Shown: positions 13,196 to 23,530, counted from the stretch's first letter. The stretch: 64,000 nucleotides of DNA from Gallionellales bacterium GWA2_54_124 (GCA_001801025.1 MGWO01000013.1:16476-80475); one strand, 5' to 3'. Notes: generated from the letters alone by a model not told the origin. Numbers and translations: made by a program.

Positions 13196-13699
13196 TTACC
13201 GCCTAGGCGTTCGATATACCAACCAGACGCCGGCCGCGATAATCAGCAACCAGCCAGTCGCGCGCACCAGAACTGCAATCCCCGTATCCCAGTCCAGCAC
13301 ACCCCAGCGACTGAAAATTTCTGTCCAGTCGTGTTCGCCGTTCCCCACCAGCGGTAAAAGCTGCACGCGCGCATCGGCCATATACACGGCGATATTGAAC
13401 AAATTTTCGCCCAGCCATAACACGGCAAAAGCAACTGAGAGTGCTTCACCCCGGCGGTAAAAACTAAAACCTGCGGCCAGCGGAAACGCCAGTTGCATCA
13501 GCGTGCCGCCATACACAGTGAGCCGCTCGCTGATCAGGCTCAATACCGGATGTCCTGCCTCGTGCAATGCCAGATTCGCGTTGTCGAGCAGAAAAACCCA
13601 GTGCCCTTCGGTATGCGACAGCCATAAGATGAGCAGCGCAAAAAACAGATAGATTGCCACGCCCCACCCTGTGACGGGTTTCCACTCTCCGTCTTTCAC
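13196..13699 (-). CDS. Small membrane protein with HEAGH zinc-protease-like motif
   Basis: This 167-residue protein has about four hydrophobic helices. LALHEAGHP (HExxH at residues 46-50) lies at the edge of the second helix, followed by GGTLMQLAFPLAAGF. A later segment GENLFNIAVYMADARVQLLPLVGNGEHDW supplies further Asp/His residues (D109, H123, D124). The pattern resembles a minimal M50 site-2-protease fold, but the usual LDG/NxxPxxxxDGG motif is absent, so activity is uncertain. Its start overlaps the stop of the upstream gene by four bases. Confidence 0.6.
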   Translation of the reverse strand: MKDGEWKPVTGWGVAIYLFFALLILWLSHTEGHWVFLLDNANLALHEAGHPVLSLISERLTVYGGTLMQLAFPLAAGFSFYRRGEALSVAFAVLWLGENLFNIAVYMADARVQLLPLVGNGEHDWTEIFSRWGVLDWDTGIAVLVRATGWLLIIAAGVWLVYRTPRR

Positions 13700-14178
13700 A
13701 GCGACTTGATCTGATTACCGCGCTGTTTCGATGCCTGCTGCACCGCTCTCACAATTTCTTCAGCAGATGCGTGAGCTTCATCATCGGGAAATCTGGCTAA
13801 CACCTGGCGGGCGAACTCACTGATGACAGACAGATTGCTTTGATCTTTAGATATCGGGGGCGCGGCCTGAATATACAACAGGCCCGCTCGCCGCGTGATC
13901 GCCAGCAGATAGCACTCAAACCCGTGCGATGAAACCTCGCTGTCGCGAACTTCAAAATAGTGCGTCTCTGTATTGGCAGGCACATCCGCTAGATCGGCTA
14001 TCTGTCCGGCAATGGCCTCAAGAAAGGATTGCGCGAGATTGAGTTGCGGCGCCAGCGTCAGGTAATACTGTCCGGGACGTTCAATAACCAGCGGATTGCC
14101 TAACGGCGGCGTCTTGCCCGGCCGAAAAAACATCAGATACAGCATGCACAAGGTAATCAGCGTCGCGGTTTCAATCAT
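13696..14178 (-). CDS. Unrecognised 160-residue membrane-anchored protein
   Basis: The product begins with a single hydrophobic helix (MIETATLITLCMLYLMFF) and continues as a soluble domain of about 140 residues. The start of that domain, NPLVIERPGQYYLTLAPQLNLAQSFLEAIAGQIAD, suggests a periplasmic or cytoplasmic mixed alpha/beta fold. I do not recognise a family. The ATG at 14176-14178 is chosen; the upstream open frame is translated repeat element. The 4-bp overlap with the HEAGH protein suggests the two proteins work together. The gene is probably the third cistron after aroC. Confidence 0.6.
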   Translation of the reverse strand: MIETATLITLCMLYLMFFRPGKTPPLGNPLVIERPGQYYLTLAPQLNLAQSFLEAIAGQIADLADVPANTETHYFEVRDSEVSSHGFECYLLAITRRAGLLYIQAAPPISKDQSNLSVISEFARQVLARFPDDEAHASAEEIVRAVQQASKQRGNQIKSL

Positions 14179-14190
14179 GGCATCTAAATT

Positions 14191-14245
14191 CAGGATTGAG
14201 GATTGAGGGTCGAACGGGGATTTCCCCCGTTCACGACTTGCCACT
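14191..14245. repeat. 7-bp-unit repeat element with hairpin, aroC downstream gap
   Basis: On the plus strand aggattg/aggattg/aggg units lead into a perfect hairpin GAACGGGG...CCCCGTTC (14212-14232), followed by the opposite-sense units CACGACT and TGCCACT. The vocabulary (GGATTGA twice, AGTGGCA, AAGTCGTG) recurs at 34941-34980, 48828-48910 and 3748-3813. The element overlaps the aroC stop codon. Confidence 0.65.
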
Positions 14246-15341
14246 AAATACTTCCCGCAATCTTAGGCGTCGCACAAGCGACATCGGCGTTCTGCGCACG
14301 CTGGCGCAGCGCATGATCAATCAGCACCAGTGCCAGCATCGCTTCAGCGATGGGCGTCGCGCGTATACCGACGCAAGGGTCGTGACGACCGTGCGTCTCC
14401 ACCATCACAGGCTCCCCTGCTGCATTGATCGAGTGGCGTGGAATGCGAATACTTGAAGTGGGTTTAATTGCGAGGCGCGCCACGATATCCTGACCCGTTG
14501 AAATACCGCCCAAAATACCGCCCGCATGATTAGAGAGAAACCCTTCAGGCGTCATCTCATCGCCATGAAAACTACCCTTCTGCGCGACGCAGGCAAAACC
14601 ATCGCCGATTTCCACGCCCTTAGCCGCATTGATTCCCATCAAGGCATAGGAGATTTCCGCATCCAGCCTGTCGTACACAGGCTCCCCCCAGCCCACGGGA
14701 ACATTTTGGGCTACGACCGTCAACGCAGCGCCGATCGAATCGCCCGATTTGCGCAAGGCATCCATATAGTCTTCCAGAGAAGCGACCACCGATGGATCAG
14801 CCGAAAAGAACGGGTTGTCGTTCACGCCCTCCCAGCTCACGAACGGCATCTCGATTTCGCCCAGTTGAGAAATATAACCGCGTATGACCACACCGTAACG
14901 CTCATTCAGCCATTTCTTGGCAATGGCGCCTGCCGCCACACGCACCGCGGTCTCGCGTGCCGATGAACGACCACCGCCGCGATGATCGCGAAAACCGTAT
15001 TTTTGCGTGTAGGTGTAATCGGCGTGTCCGGGACGGAAAGTCTCGCTGATATTGCCGTAATCGCGGCTGCGCTGATCTTCGTTGCGGATCAGGAGCGCAA
15101 TCGGTGTGCCGGTCGTCTTACCCTCAAACACACCTGACAAAATTTCGACCGTATCCGACTCGCGCCTTTGCGTAACGTGACGCGATGTGCCGGGCTTCCT
15201 CCTGTCCAGATCGTGCTGAATGTCCGATTCAGTTAACGCCAGCCCCGGCGGACACCCATCGACCACACAGCCGATCGCGGCGCCATGCGATTCGCCGAAT
15301 GAGGTAACGGTAAAAATAAGACCAAAGGTGTTTCCTGACAT
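14244..15341 (-). CDS. aroC: Chorismate synthase
   Basis: AroC converts 5-enolpyruvylshikimate-3-phosphate to chorismate with reduced FMN. The 365-residue protein shows all three signature regions: [37 protein letters not shown] and [24 protein letters not shown]; the catalytic histidines fall in GESHG and near [21 protein letters not shown]. The start at 15339-15341 ([10 protein letters not shown]) is the family start; 21 further open codons upstream are not used. It is divergent from the tatD-like gene. Confidence 0.96.
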   Translation of the reverse strand: MSGNTFGLIFTVTSFGESHGAAIGCVVDGCPPGLALTESDIQHDLDRRKPGTSRHVTQRRESDTVEILSGVFEGKTTGTPIALLIRNEDQRSRDYGNISETFRPGHADYTYTQKYGFRDHRGGGRSSARETAVRVAAGAIAKKWLNERYGVVIRGYISQLGEIEMPFVSWEGVNDNPFFSADPSVVASLEDYMDALRKSGDSIGAALTVVAQNVPVGWGEPVYDRLDAEISYALMGINAAKGVEIGDGFACVAQKGSFHGDEMTPEGFLSNHAGGILGGISTGQDIVARLAIKPTSSIRIPRHSINAAGEPVMVETHGRHDPCVGIRATPIAEAMLALVLIDHALRQRAQNADVACATPKIAGSI

Positions 15342-15422
15342 AAGCAATCCAGTCGAAAAGATGCGCAAATAAGTCGCACAGTTTAACATAGTCACCTGCC
15401 TCATTAAAAAACGAGCTTTGCA

Positions 15423-16223
15423 ATGACCTGTAATTCTGAGCCTGTAGCCATCGCGTTAATCGACACGCACTGCCATCTGGATGCAGCCGAATTTGCCGGT
15501 CATCAGGCAGAAATCATGCGGGCTGCGAAAACGGCTGGGATCAGCCATATCGTGGTACCGTCTGTTACACGCGATCGTTTCGCCGGGGTTAGCGCACTGT
15601 GCGATCAGCATCCTGAGTGTTCGGCCGCCTTCGGCATCCATCCGATGTTTATCGAATCTGCAAAGCCCGACGATCTGCTCGTCTTGCGCGAAACGTTACT
15701 CACCGAAAATCCTGTCGCCGTCGGCGAAATCGGACTGGATTTTTTTGTCACAAGCGATAACAGAGCGAGACAAGAATACTTTTTCGTTGAACAACTCAAA
15801 CTGGCGCGCGAATTCGATCTGCCGGTGCTGCTGCACACACGTCGCGCAACAGACACCGTGTTAAAGCATCTTCGGCAAAATGCGGTTCGCGGCGGGATTG
15901 CCCATGCATTTTCTGGCAGCCGGGAGCAAGCGGACGAGTTCATCAAACTGGGTTTTAAATTAGGCTTTGGCGGCGCCGCCACTTTTTTGCGAGCCACCCG
16001 CCTGCGCGAACTGGCAACGACGCTGCCGCTCTCCTGCCTCGTACTGGAAACCGATGCGCCCGACATGCCCCCTGAATTTGTGCTGCGCGGGTCCCCCAAC
16101 AAGCCTGAATATCTGCTGCACATCGCGGAAACACTGGCAAGCTTGCGCGGTATTTCATTGACGGAACTTGCGCTGGCCACGACAGCAAACGCCCGCTCAG
16201 TGCTTGCCGGACTGCCGCGTTAA
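15423..16223 (+). CDS. TatD-family metal-dependent hydrolase
   Basis: The 266-residue TIM-barrel protein has the metal-binding DTHCHLD motif (D14, H16, H18), the GEIGLDF glutamate (about residue 102), HTRRATD, HAFSG and the ETDAPDMPP aspartate. TatD enzymes are 3'-5' exonucleases or, for the YjjV/YcfH branches, uncharacterised phosphodiesterases. The form GEIGLDFF fits the YjjV branch. A terminator follows directly. Confidence 0.88.
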   Translation: MTCNSEPVAIALIDTHCHLDAAEFAGHQAEIMRAAKTAGISHIVVPSVTRDRFAGVSALCDQHPECSAAFGIHPMFIESAKPDDLLVLRETLLTENPVAVGEIGLDFFVTSDNRARQEYFFVEQLKLAREFDLPVLLHTRRATDTVLKHLRQNAVRGGIAHAFSGSREQADEFIKLGFKLGFGGAATFLRATRLRELATTLPLSCLVLETDAPDMPPEFVLRGSPNKPEYLLHIAETLASLRGISLTELALATTANARSVLAGLPR

Positions 16224-16228
16224 ACACA

Positions 16229-16248
16229 GGCGGCTGCCGCCTTTTCTT
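16229..16248 (+). terminator. Terminator after the tatD-like gene
   Basis: GGCGGC-T-GCCGCC (16229-16241) is followed by TTTTCTT. It lies between convergent genes and ends transcription of the tatD-like gene before purL. Confidence 0.65.
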
Positions 16249-16257
16249 AACTAAGGA

Positions 16258-19200
16258 TTAGCCAACCCAGCGTCTGGCATTCTGAAACATCTTCAGCCAT
16301 GCGCCGTTTTCCTGCCAGTCACGAGGATGCCATGAATGTTGCACAGCACGGAACACGCGCTCAGGATGAGGCATCATGATCGAGAAGCGCCCATCCGGTG
16401 TAGTCAGTCCCGTGATCCCCTGCGGAGAACCATTCGGATTCAACGGATAGGTTTCAGTTGCAACGCCGCGATTATCCACATAGCGCAGCGTCACCTGCGC
16501 GGCATTCATTTTTGCCTCGCTGCCGAAATCGGCATAGCCTTCGCCATGCGCGACCACGATCGGCATGCGACTGCCGGCCATGCCATCGAAGAAGATCGAC
16601 GGGGATTCCTGCACTTCCACCATCACGAAACGCGCCTCGAACTGCTCGGACTGATTGCGCGAAAAATGCGCCCAGTTTTGTGCGCCTGGGATAATTTCAT
16701 GCAGATTGCTCATCATCTGGCAACCGTTGCACACGCCTAGCGCCAGCGTATCGTCGCGATTAAAAAACGCTTCGAATTCATCACGCGCGCGGTTGTTTAA
16801 CAGGATGGATTTTGCCCAGCCCTCACCCGCACCCAGCACGTCACCATAGGAGAAGCCGCCGCAAGCTGCAACACCCTTAAAGTCGCTCAAATTAACGCGA
16901 CCGCTGATAATGTCGCTCATGTGTACGTCGACCGATGCGAAGCCTGCCCGATCGAAGGCTGCCGCCATTTCCACCTGACCGTTCACCCCCTGCTCACGCA
17001 GGATGGCCATTTTAGGACGGCTCTTCAAGATTGCAGGTGCCGCGTTGATGTCAAAGGTCAGCTTTGCATGCAAGCCCGGATCAGTTGCATCCAGCAGCCC
17101 GTCAAATTCCGCCTGCGCGCAGTCCGGATTGTCACGCAGCTTCTGCATCTGATAAGTTAACTCAGACCAGATGCGTTGCAGGTTAACCCGCGTATCGGAA
17201 AACAGCGTATCGCTACCACGCGACACTTGAATCAGGCCGCTCTGGGTTGTGGTTGCGACGGAATACGCCGCAATGCCGGCACCGCGCACCGCGTGCAGAA
17301 CACCGGCCAACTCGCTGTTTTTAACCTGAATGACTGCGCCCAGCTCTTCATTGAACAGCGCGCTCAAGGTATCGCCCGGCAATTCATCCAGTTGAATAGC
17401 AAGGCCCAGATGCGATGCAAATGACATTTCGCATAAGCTGACAAACGCGCCGCCATCCGAACGATCGTGGTAGGCCAGCAGTTTTCCCGCCGAGTTAAGC
17501 GATTGAATCAACTCAAAGAACGATTTTAATTGAGCGGCTGAATCGACATCGGGTGCGGTATCGCCCACCTGTTTGTAGACTTGCGCCAGGGCCGATCCGC
17601 CCATGCGGTTCTGACCATTCCCCAGATCAATCAGCAGCAGCGTGGTGTCCGCATCGTCTGCCAGTTGAGGCGTCATCGTGTCGCGCGTATCGGCACAGGG
17701 TGCAAAAGCGGTGACGATCAGAGACAAGGGGGAAGTCACGGACTTATTCTCGCCGCCATCAGTCCAGGTCGATTTCATCGACATGGAATCCTTACCGACC
17801 GGAATGCCAATGCCCAGCGCCGGGCACAGTTCCATCCCCACCGCATGCACGGTATCGAACAGCGCAGCGTCTTCGCCGTGGTGCCCTGCGGCGGCCATCC
17901 AGTTCGCCGACAACTTAATGTCGCCGATCTTGGCAATCCGTGCGGCAGCAATATTAGTCAGCGCCTCGCCTACCGCCATGCGCCCTGAGGCAGCCGCATT
18001 GACCAGTGCCAGCGGCGTGCGTTCGCCCAAGGCATAGGCTTCACCCAAATGGGTATTAAAACCCATCAAAGTGACGGCCACATCCGCTACCGGCACCTGC
18101 CAGGGGCCGACCATTTGATCGCGCGCGGTCATGCCGCCCACGGTACGATCGCCGATGCTGATCAGGAACGTCTTGCTGGCCACGGCAGGCAAACGCAATA
18201 CGCGTTCGATTGATTCTTTTAAATCCAGCGTAGCCGTATCGAACGCGGTCAGTTGGGGCGTTTCACGCACCACGTTGCGCGTCATTTTCGGCGGCTTTCC
18301 CAGCAACACCGACAAGGACATATTGACCGGATCGTTATTAAATTCAGTGTCGTGCACGATCAACTGATCATCCTCAACCGCTACACCCACGACCGCAAAC
18401 GGACAACGTTCACGTTCGCAAAATGCGCGGAACTCGGCAAGACGTTCAGGCGCAATCGCCAGCACATAACGTTCTTGCGACTCGTTACACCAGATCTGTC
18501 TTGGCGACATGCCGGTTTCATCCAGCGGAATCTTACGCAATTCAAACGTTGCACCGCGACCTCCGCCATGCACCAGTTCAGGCAGCGCATTGGACATCCC
18601 GCCCGCACCCACATCGTGTATCGACAGAATCGGATTATTCTCGCCCAACTGCCAGCAGCGGTCGATCACTTCCTGCGCCCGGCGCTGCATCTCAGGATTG
18701 CCGCGCTGCACAGAATCGAAATCCAGATTTTCCGCATTGCTGCCGGTGTCCATACTGGATGCCGCCCCGCCCCCTAAGCCGATCAGCATACCCGGCCCGC
18801 CCAGATGCACCACCAATGCGCCTACCGGCAGATCGTGTTTATGGGTATGAATTGCAGAAATACTGCCCACGCCGCCTGCCAGCATGATGGGCTTGTGATA
18901 GCCGCGCATCTCGCCGCCGACCTGCTCTTCAAAGGTACGGAAATAACCGGTCAGATTCGGGCGGCCGAATTCATTGTTAAATGCGGCCCCGCCCAACGGA
19001 CCCTCCAGCATGATCTGCAATGCGGTGACGATACGCGATGGTTTGCCGTAATCGTCCTCCCAAGGCTGCTCGAATCCCGGAATATTCAAATTTGACACGG
19101 AGAATCCTGTCAATCCGGCTTTAGGCCGCGAACCGATACCGGTCGCACCCTCGTCGCGAATCTCGCCGCCCGATCCGGTCGCAGCGCCTGCAAAGGGCGC

Positions 19201-20106
19201 AATCGCAGTCGGATGGTTATGCGTTTCCACCTTCATCAAGGTATGCGTCAGCTCTTCACTAAAAGCGTATGCACCGCCCTCGCGCGGATAAAAACGCTCG
19301 ACACTCGCGCCTTCAATGACCGACGAATTGTCGGAATACGCAACCACGGTGCCTGTCGGGCTGAGCTTATGCGTGTTGCGTATCATGCCAAACAGCGAGA
19401 TCTCCTGCGCCACACCATCGATTACCCAGTCGGCATTGAAAATCTTATGTCGGCAATGCTCGGAATTGGCCTGAGCAAACATCATCAGCTCAACGTCGGT
19501 CGGATTCCGATTAAGCTTTTTGAAGTTTTCCACCAGATAGTCGATTTCATCGACAGACAGCGCCAACCCCATCTCGCGGTTAGCCACAGCCAGTGCCTCA
19601 GTGCCGCCCTGCAGGATATCCACGCTCGCCAGCGGTTGCGGCTCACCGTGCATGAATATTTTTTCTGCCGCATCCTCAACCGATGAAAGCACCGATTCAG
19701 TCATACGATCATGCAGCAACGGCAACGCTTTTTTAACCTCGGAGAGTTTCCCGCCGTTTTTTGCCGACAGATAGTAAATCACACCGCGCTCGATGCGCAC
19801 CACGCCCGTCAGACCGCAATGCTGCGCGATGTCGGTAGCCTTGGTCGACCAGGGCGAGATCGTACCCAGACGCGGCACAACCAGCACAGGCTCGCCTGCA
19901 GGCACTTGTTCTTGCCCTGTCAGCCCCAGCACTTTATCCAGCACAGCCGCTTGCGCAGCATCGAGTGTGGCGCCTTGCAGGGCGCTGAAATAACAATGGC
20001 GCGTATCGGCAACCACGACATCGGGGGCTGCCGTTTTTAGGGCGGCACGCAATTTTTCCAAACGAAAGGCGGACAAGGCAGGACTGCCGACAGAGACTTT
20101 AAACAT
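16258..20106 (-). CDS. purL: Phosphoribosylformylglycinamidine synthase
   Basis: This 1282-residue large-type PurL converts FGAR, glutamine and ATP to FGAM in purine synthesis. The N-terminal domain is followed by two AIRS-like synthase halves. Visible motifs include [52 protein letters not shown] and [10 protein letters not shown]. The C-terminal glutaminase domain holds the nucleophile in [10 protein letters not shown] and the His-Glu pair in MPHPERV. A TATAAT-like -10 box on the minus strand (20140-20145) lies about 35 bp upstream of the start. The gene stands alone. Confidence 0.97.
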   Translation of the reverse strand: MFKVSVGSPALSAFRLEKLRAALKTAAPDVVVADTRHCYFSALQGATLDAAQAAVLDKVLGLTGQEQVPAGEPVLVVPRLGTISPWSTKATDIAQHCGLTGVVRIERGVIYYLSAKNGGKLSEVKKALPLLHDRMTESVLSSVEDAAEKIFMHGEPQPLASVDILQGGTEALAVANREMGLALSVDEIDYLVENFKKLNRNPTDVELMMFAQANSEHCRHKIFNADWVIDGVAQEISLFGMIRNTHKLSPTGTVVAYSDNSSVIEGASVERFYPREGGAYAFSEELTHTLMKVETHNHPTAIAPFAGAATGSGGEIRDEGATGIGSRPKAGLTGFSVSNLNIPGFEQPWEDDYGKPSRIVTALQIMLEGPLGGAAFNNEFGRPNLTGYFRTFEEQVGGEMRGYHKPIMLAGGVGSISAIHTHKHDLPVGALVVHLGGPGMLIGLGGGAASSMDTGSNAENLDFDSVQRGNPEMQRRAQEVIDRCWQLGENNPILSIHDVGAGGMSNALPELVHGGGRGATFELRKIPLDETGMSPRQIWCNESQERYVLAIAPERLAEFRAFCERERCPFAVVGVAVEDDQLIVHDTEFNNDPVNMSLSVLLGKPPKMTRNVVRETPQLTAFDTATLDLKESIERVLRLPAVASKTFLISIGDRTVGGMTARDQMVGPWQVPVADVAVTLMGFNTHLGEAYALGERTPLALVNAAASGRMAVGEALTNIAAARIAKIGDIKLSANWMAAAGHHGEDAALFDTVHAVGMELCPALGIGIPVGKDSMSMKSTWTDGGENKSVTSPLSLIVTAFAPCADTRDTMTPQLADDADTTLLLIDLGNGQNRMGGSALAQVYKQVGDTAPDVDSAAQLKSFFELIQSLNSAGKLLAYHDRSDGGAFVSLCEMSFASHLGLAIQLDELPGDTLSALFNEELGAVIQVKNSELAGVLHAVRGAGIAAYSVATTTQSGLIQVSRGSDTLFSDTRVNLQRIWSELTYQMQKLRDNPDCAQAEFDGLLDATDPGLHAKLTFDINAAPAILKSRPKMAILREQGVNGQVEMAAAFDRAGFASVDVHMSDIISGRVNLSDFKGVAACGGFSYGDVLGAGEGWAKSILLNNRARDEFEAFFNRDDTLALGVCNGCQMMSNLHEIIPGAQNWAHFSRNQSEQFEARFVMVEVQESPSIFFDGMAGSRMPIVVAHGEGYADFGSEAKMNAAQVTLRYVDNRGVATETYPLNPNGSPQGITGLTTPDGRFSIMMPHPERVFRAVQHSWHPRDWQENGAWLKMFQNARRWVG

Positions 20107-20185
20107 AGCGGTGGCGGTGAGAATAAAATTCGGGACGCGATTATACTATGCACTGCCGCTTACCTGAGCATTTAACGAAGACAGC

Positions 20186-21022
20186 ATGAATCCACAACGC
20201 ATTGACCAACAACGGCTCGTAAAACGACTGCCGGCACGGACGCTGGACAGCCACAAGGGTTTGTTCGGGAAAGTTGTCGTCATCGGCGGCGCCTCCGGCA
20301 TGACGGGCGCTGCCATTCTGGCCGCACGGGCAGCGCTAAAATCAGGCGCGGGGAGCGTGTATGTCGTCCTGCTGACCGGCAATCCGCCCGCAGTGGATTT
20401 CATACAGCCCGAACTGATGCTGCATGACGCAACAACCCAGCTGCCATATGCCACCGTGCGGATTGTCGGCTGCGGCATGGGTTGCGATGCGGTCGCACGA
20501 AACTTTTTGCAAGACTCGCTGCAAAGCCAGAGCGCTCTGGTGCTCGACGCCGATGCACTGAATTTAATCGCACTGCATGCCGAATTGCGCGAATTGCTTG
20601 CGCAGCGCAACGCACCCACCGTGCTGACACCGCATCCGGGAGAAGCCGCCCGACTACTCGCGTGCAGCACAGAAGATATCCAGAGCGACCGCATCACTTC
20701 AGTTCAAAAACTGGCTAAAATTTTTTCCTGTACCGTGATTTTAAAAGGTGCCGGCAGTCTGTGTGCCACGCGCGAAGGGCTCTACATCAACACAACCGGC
20801 AATCCTGGTATGAGCGGCCCCGGCATGGGTGATGCACTGGCAGGTATGATTGCTGCCTTCATCGCACAGGGAATGAACACCGATGACGCGGCATTACTAG
20901 CGATATGCCTGCACGGCGCTGCGGGCGATGAATTATCAAAACAGGGCATTACCATTGGCATGACCGCCTCAGAACTGACCGATCAGGCGCGCCAGCTGTT
21001 AAATCAGTGGCGCTCAATTTAA
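20186..21022 (+). CDS. nnrD: ADP/ATP-dependent NAD(P)H-hydrate dehydratase
   Basis: NnrD repairs hydrated NAD(P)H. The 278-residue protein is the ribokinase-like dehydratase domain alone, without the NnrE epimerase domain found fused in E. coli YjeF. Motifs are HKGLFGKVVVIGGASGMTGAAILAARAALKSGAGSV, TPHPGEAARLL, VILKGAGSL and the catalytic NPGMSGPGMGDALAG. The last has SGPGMGDALAG where ATAGMGDVLSG is more common, but the catalytic Asp is kept. The spermidine-synthase-like gene starts 20 bp downstream. Confidence 0.92.
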   Translation: MNPQRIDQQRLVKRLPARTLDSHKGLFGKVVVIGGASGMTGAAILAARAALKSGAGSVYVVLLTGNPPAVDFIQPELMLHDATTQLPYATVRIVGCGMGCDAVARNFLQDSLQSQSALVLDADALNLIALHAELRELLAQRNAPTVLTPHPGEAARLLACSTEDIQSDRITSVQKLAKIFSCTVILKGAGSLCATREGLYINTTGNPGMSGPGMGDALAGMIAAFIAQGMNTDDAALLAICLHGAAGDELSKQGITIGMTASELTDQARQLLNQWRSI

Positions 21023-21042
21023 CCCCCCACTGACCACTCAAC
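21023..21042. repeat. Short remnant of the 7-bp-unit element
   Basis: The 20-bp gap between nnrD and the next gene contains ACTGACC and ACTCAAC as adjacent 7-bp units, similar to the ACTCACG/ACTTACC units at 3748-3813. It is short, so the relation is tentative. Confidence 0.35.
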
Positions 21043-21798
21043 ATGACTACCCCTATCGACATCTCCGAAAAAGACGGCATACGTTATCTGCACTTTGGTT
21101 CCTCCTGGGTACAAGGCGCTATGCGCATCAATCGTCCGTGGAATCTGGAACTTGAATACACACGCGAAATGATGGCCTCCCTACTGCTGCGCAAGGAATC
21201 TCGCTGGCCCCGCAAAATTTTACTGATCGGTCTGGGCGCCGCCTCCTTAACCAAATTCCTGTATCGCTATCGCCCCGATGCGCACCTGACCATCGTCGAA
21301 ATCGAACCTGACGTTGTCGCCGCCGCACGACATTTTTTCAAGCTGCCGGAAGATGACAAGCGCATTCACATGATCATCGGCGATGGCGCTGAATTTGTGC
21401 TCAGCACTAATAAAAAATTCGATCTGATTCTGGTCGACGGCTTCAACGAACACGCGCACCCGGGTCAGCTTAACAGCCTGCCGTTTTATCAGGCATGCAG
21501 AAGCCGCCTGTCGGATCAGGGCATCATGGCGGTGAATCTCTTGGGACTATGCAAAGGCGTGCTGGGCGGCTTCGCGCACATCCTTACCGCTTTCAATGAA
21601 CGCGCACTCCTGTTCCCGTCCTGTGAGAGCGGCAACACCATCGCCTTTGCGACAGAAGGCGAATTGGTCAATATCAATCTGGAAGATTTAAAAACGGCAG
21701 CGATCGCCTTACAAGAAGATACCGGCCTGAATCTGCTGCCGACGCTGTCCCGGCTCGAAAAATCAAACATATGCACAAATAGCACATTGATTATATAG
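21043..21798 (+). CDS. Spermidine-synthase-like methyltransferase-fold protein
   Basis: The 251-residue protein has the Rossmann fold of the spermidine synthase family: LLIGLGAASLTKFLYRYRPDAHLTIVEIEPDVVAAARHFF, IGDGAEFVL and FDLILVDGFNEHAHPGQLNSLPFYQACRSRLSDQGIMAVNL. The expected aspartates of the aminopropyltransferase site (GGGDG, DxxD) are not in their canonical form, so it may be a paralogue rather than a true SpeE. It ends the nnrD operon and converges on the response regulator at 22308. Confidence 0.75.
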   Translation: MTTPIDISEKDGIRYLHFGSSWVQGAMRINRPWNLELEYTREMMASLLLRKESRWPRKILLIGLGAASLTKFLYRYRPDAHLTIVEIEPDVVAAARHFFKLPEDDKRIHMIIGDGAEFVLSTNKKFDLILVDGFNEHAHPGQLNSLPFYQACRSRLSDQGIMAVNLLGLCKGVLGGFAHILTAFNERALLFPSCESGNTIAFATEGELVNINLEDLKTAAIALQEDTGLNLLPTLSRLEKSNICTNSTLII

Positions 21799-22307
21799 AA
21801 AATACATAAATACAGGCCGCTGCATATGATGGCAAAAAAGCGCATGCAAATTCAACGACTGGTGATAAAACGCTATCAATAAGGCCATAAAACAGGCAGC
21901 CTGATAAAAACCTATGCTGCACAGCAGGTTAAGCGGTTAACCCACACAGGAATCCACAACGTTATCCACACAATATGTGGGTAACTATTAACGATTGATT
22001 TCAAATCGGGCACTTTAGACTGCCGTCCGTCCATCCTGCGCAAGAAATTGAAAATCAACACAAAATTTTTCGCAGATAAAGCGCAACAATATGATTAATA
22101 ATCAGATATTTTAAACTGCAAATTAGGCACACCGTTAAAATCCCTTACCCGACAACAGCTTAGCAGCCCAATCCACACAACCGCCCACACCCTTATCCAC
22201 AGTTTTTGTGGGTAACTCTTCATTCACAGCCGTTACAAACACACAACACCCGATACTCCACCTGCGACAACAACAATACAGAATGGGGAATTGACATCGC
22301 TGCCAGA
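21799..22307. other. 509-bp gene-free convergent gap with two DnaA-box modules
   Basis: No gene is seen here. Two copies of TTATCCACA-N5-TGTGGGTAA lie at 21962-21984 and 22193-22215, exactly 231 bp apart in direct orientation. TTATCCACA is the perfect high-affinity DnaA box; TGTGGGTAA is the reverse complement of TTACCCACA, one mismatch from it. Each module is preceded by an AATCCACA partial box (21951-21958 and 22170-22177). Between them lies an AT-rich stretch (about 22041-22140). Both flanking genes point into the gap, so promoter function is unlikely. It could be a DnaA-titrating or origin-like locus. Confidence 0.7.
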
Positions 22308-23432
22308 TTAATTACGTGCCTTATCAAGCTGCTCAAGGATGCACTCCATATGTTCGTCAATTTCCAACCCTTCGTCGTACAGCGCTTTTGCCTGCACGAT
22401 CGCGGTCTCGAGCATGCCAGCCAATTCTTCCTCCTGTGACTGAGTAATCCCTATCGTTAGCATCGCCTGATCGAATTTCCTTTGCAGTTCCAGAAATATC
22501 CTGCTGCTTCTAATCTCCTGATTGCGATGGCGTTGATCAATGCGCTGCAGTGCCTGATGCGTACGTTCCAGCAACACTTTATTAGCTGCGTGCTGCCTGA
22601 CAACTTCAGCGTTAGTCTCAATAGAAACGACCCGCGCATTAGCGCCTTCGGCCAGCCAGGCCAGATTGTCCTTCATACGGCCATGTCGCTCAGGATCATC
22701 GCGAGAGTTACTCTTCACGATAATGGTAATGTGCTCATAACTGCATGACGTACGAGAACCGAACTCAAACAGCCGCGCCTGAAGCGACATATTAGTCAGC
22801 ACCGACTCCTCCAGCGCCGAACAAGGTCCGTTAGACGATAGAGCAACATACCCCTCACGCCCGTGAATTTTAACGCTGGCCTCAAATCCGTAAGCACACA
22901 GCGTATTCAAGACTTCGCGGCACAGACTTTCATAATCCGGGCAGCTAAAACTATTGCGCATGAATTGCAGTACCGCACCCATCTCAGCGGAACTCGACAT
23001 CGCCGTCATCGCCGTGGAAAAAGCACTGAAAAGATCCGTCTTAAGACGCTGACGCTCAGTACGATTGGCCAGCGCCAATTTAATTTTTGAGCGCAACTCA
23101 TCGACCGCTACCGGCTTGGTCAGATAATCGTCACCGCCAGCCTCGTAGCCTGCCAAACGGTCTTCATCACTGAGCCTGCCCGAGAGAAAAATAATCGGTA
23201 ACTCGCCTATTGCATGATCTTCACGCAAGGTGCGACATACTGCGTAGCCTGACATTCCGGGCATCTCGACATCGAGCAACAACAAGCAAGGCTCCGCCTT
23301 AACAATGATCTCCAACGCCGCGGCACCACTCTCAACATGCCGGATATCGTATTCTGAAGCCAGCATTTCCACCGTCACAAGTGCTGAAAATTCATCATCA
23401 TCAATTAGGAGTATGTAAGGTTTTTCGTTCAT
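22308..23432 (-). CDS. Response regulator with unassigned C-terminal region
   Basis: The 374-residue protein has an N-terminal receiver domain (residues 5-122) with acidic pocket DDD (11-13), phospho-acceptor D54 in LLLDVEMPG, S84 in LSG and K106 in TKPV. A linker follows, then a region of about 100 residues (150-260) that may be a sensory-like alpha/beta domain (FEASVKIHGREGYVALSSNG). The last 100 residues are predicted long helices, possibly coiled coil. No DNA-binding, GGDEF, EAL or kinase domain is seen. The ATG at 23430-23432 has a good AAGGA site. It is divergent from another regulator. Confidence 0.82.
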   Translation of the reverse strand: MNEKPYILLIDDDEFSALVTVEMLASEYDIRHVESGAAALEIIVKAEPCLLLLDVEMPGMSGYAVCRTLREDHAIGELPIIFLSGRLSDEDRLAGYEAGGDDYLTKPVAVDELRSKIKLALANRTERQRLKTDLFSAFSTAMTAMSSSAEMGAVLQFMRNSFSCPDYESLCREVLNTLCAYGFEASVKIHGREGYVALSSNGPCSALEESVLTNMSLQARLFEFGSRTSCSYEHITIIVKSNSRDDPERHGRMKDNLAWLAEGANARVVSIETNAEVVRQHAANKVLLERTHQALQRIDQRHRNQEIRSSRIFLELQRKFDQAMLTIGITQSQEEELAGMLETAIVQAKALYDEGLEIDEHMECILEQLDKARN

Positions 23433-23530
23433 GATTAATCCTTTGTATGACAAATTAAAATCCCCGGATGGATACACAGTCATTTAGCGCTCAAATTAAC
23501 CCTAATAATAAAAGTTCTTTTCACCTGCGG

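Noticed and set aside
15342-15404. 21-codon N-terminal extension of aroC
   Set aside because: Chorismate synthases start at MSGNTFG; the extension would use up most of the divergent promoter region.
21799-22307. Calling this gap the chromosomal replication origin
   Set aside because: The DnaA boxes fit, but dnaA, dnaN, rpmH and gyrB are absent, gene orientation does not diverge from it, and no strand-composition switch is apparent by eye. Only a DnaA-box cluster is claimed.
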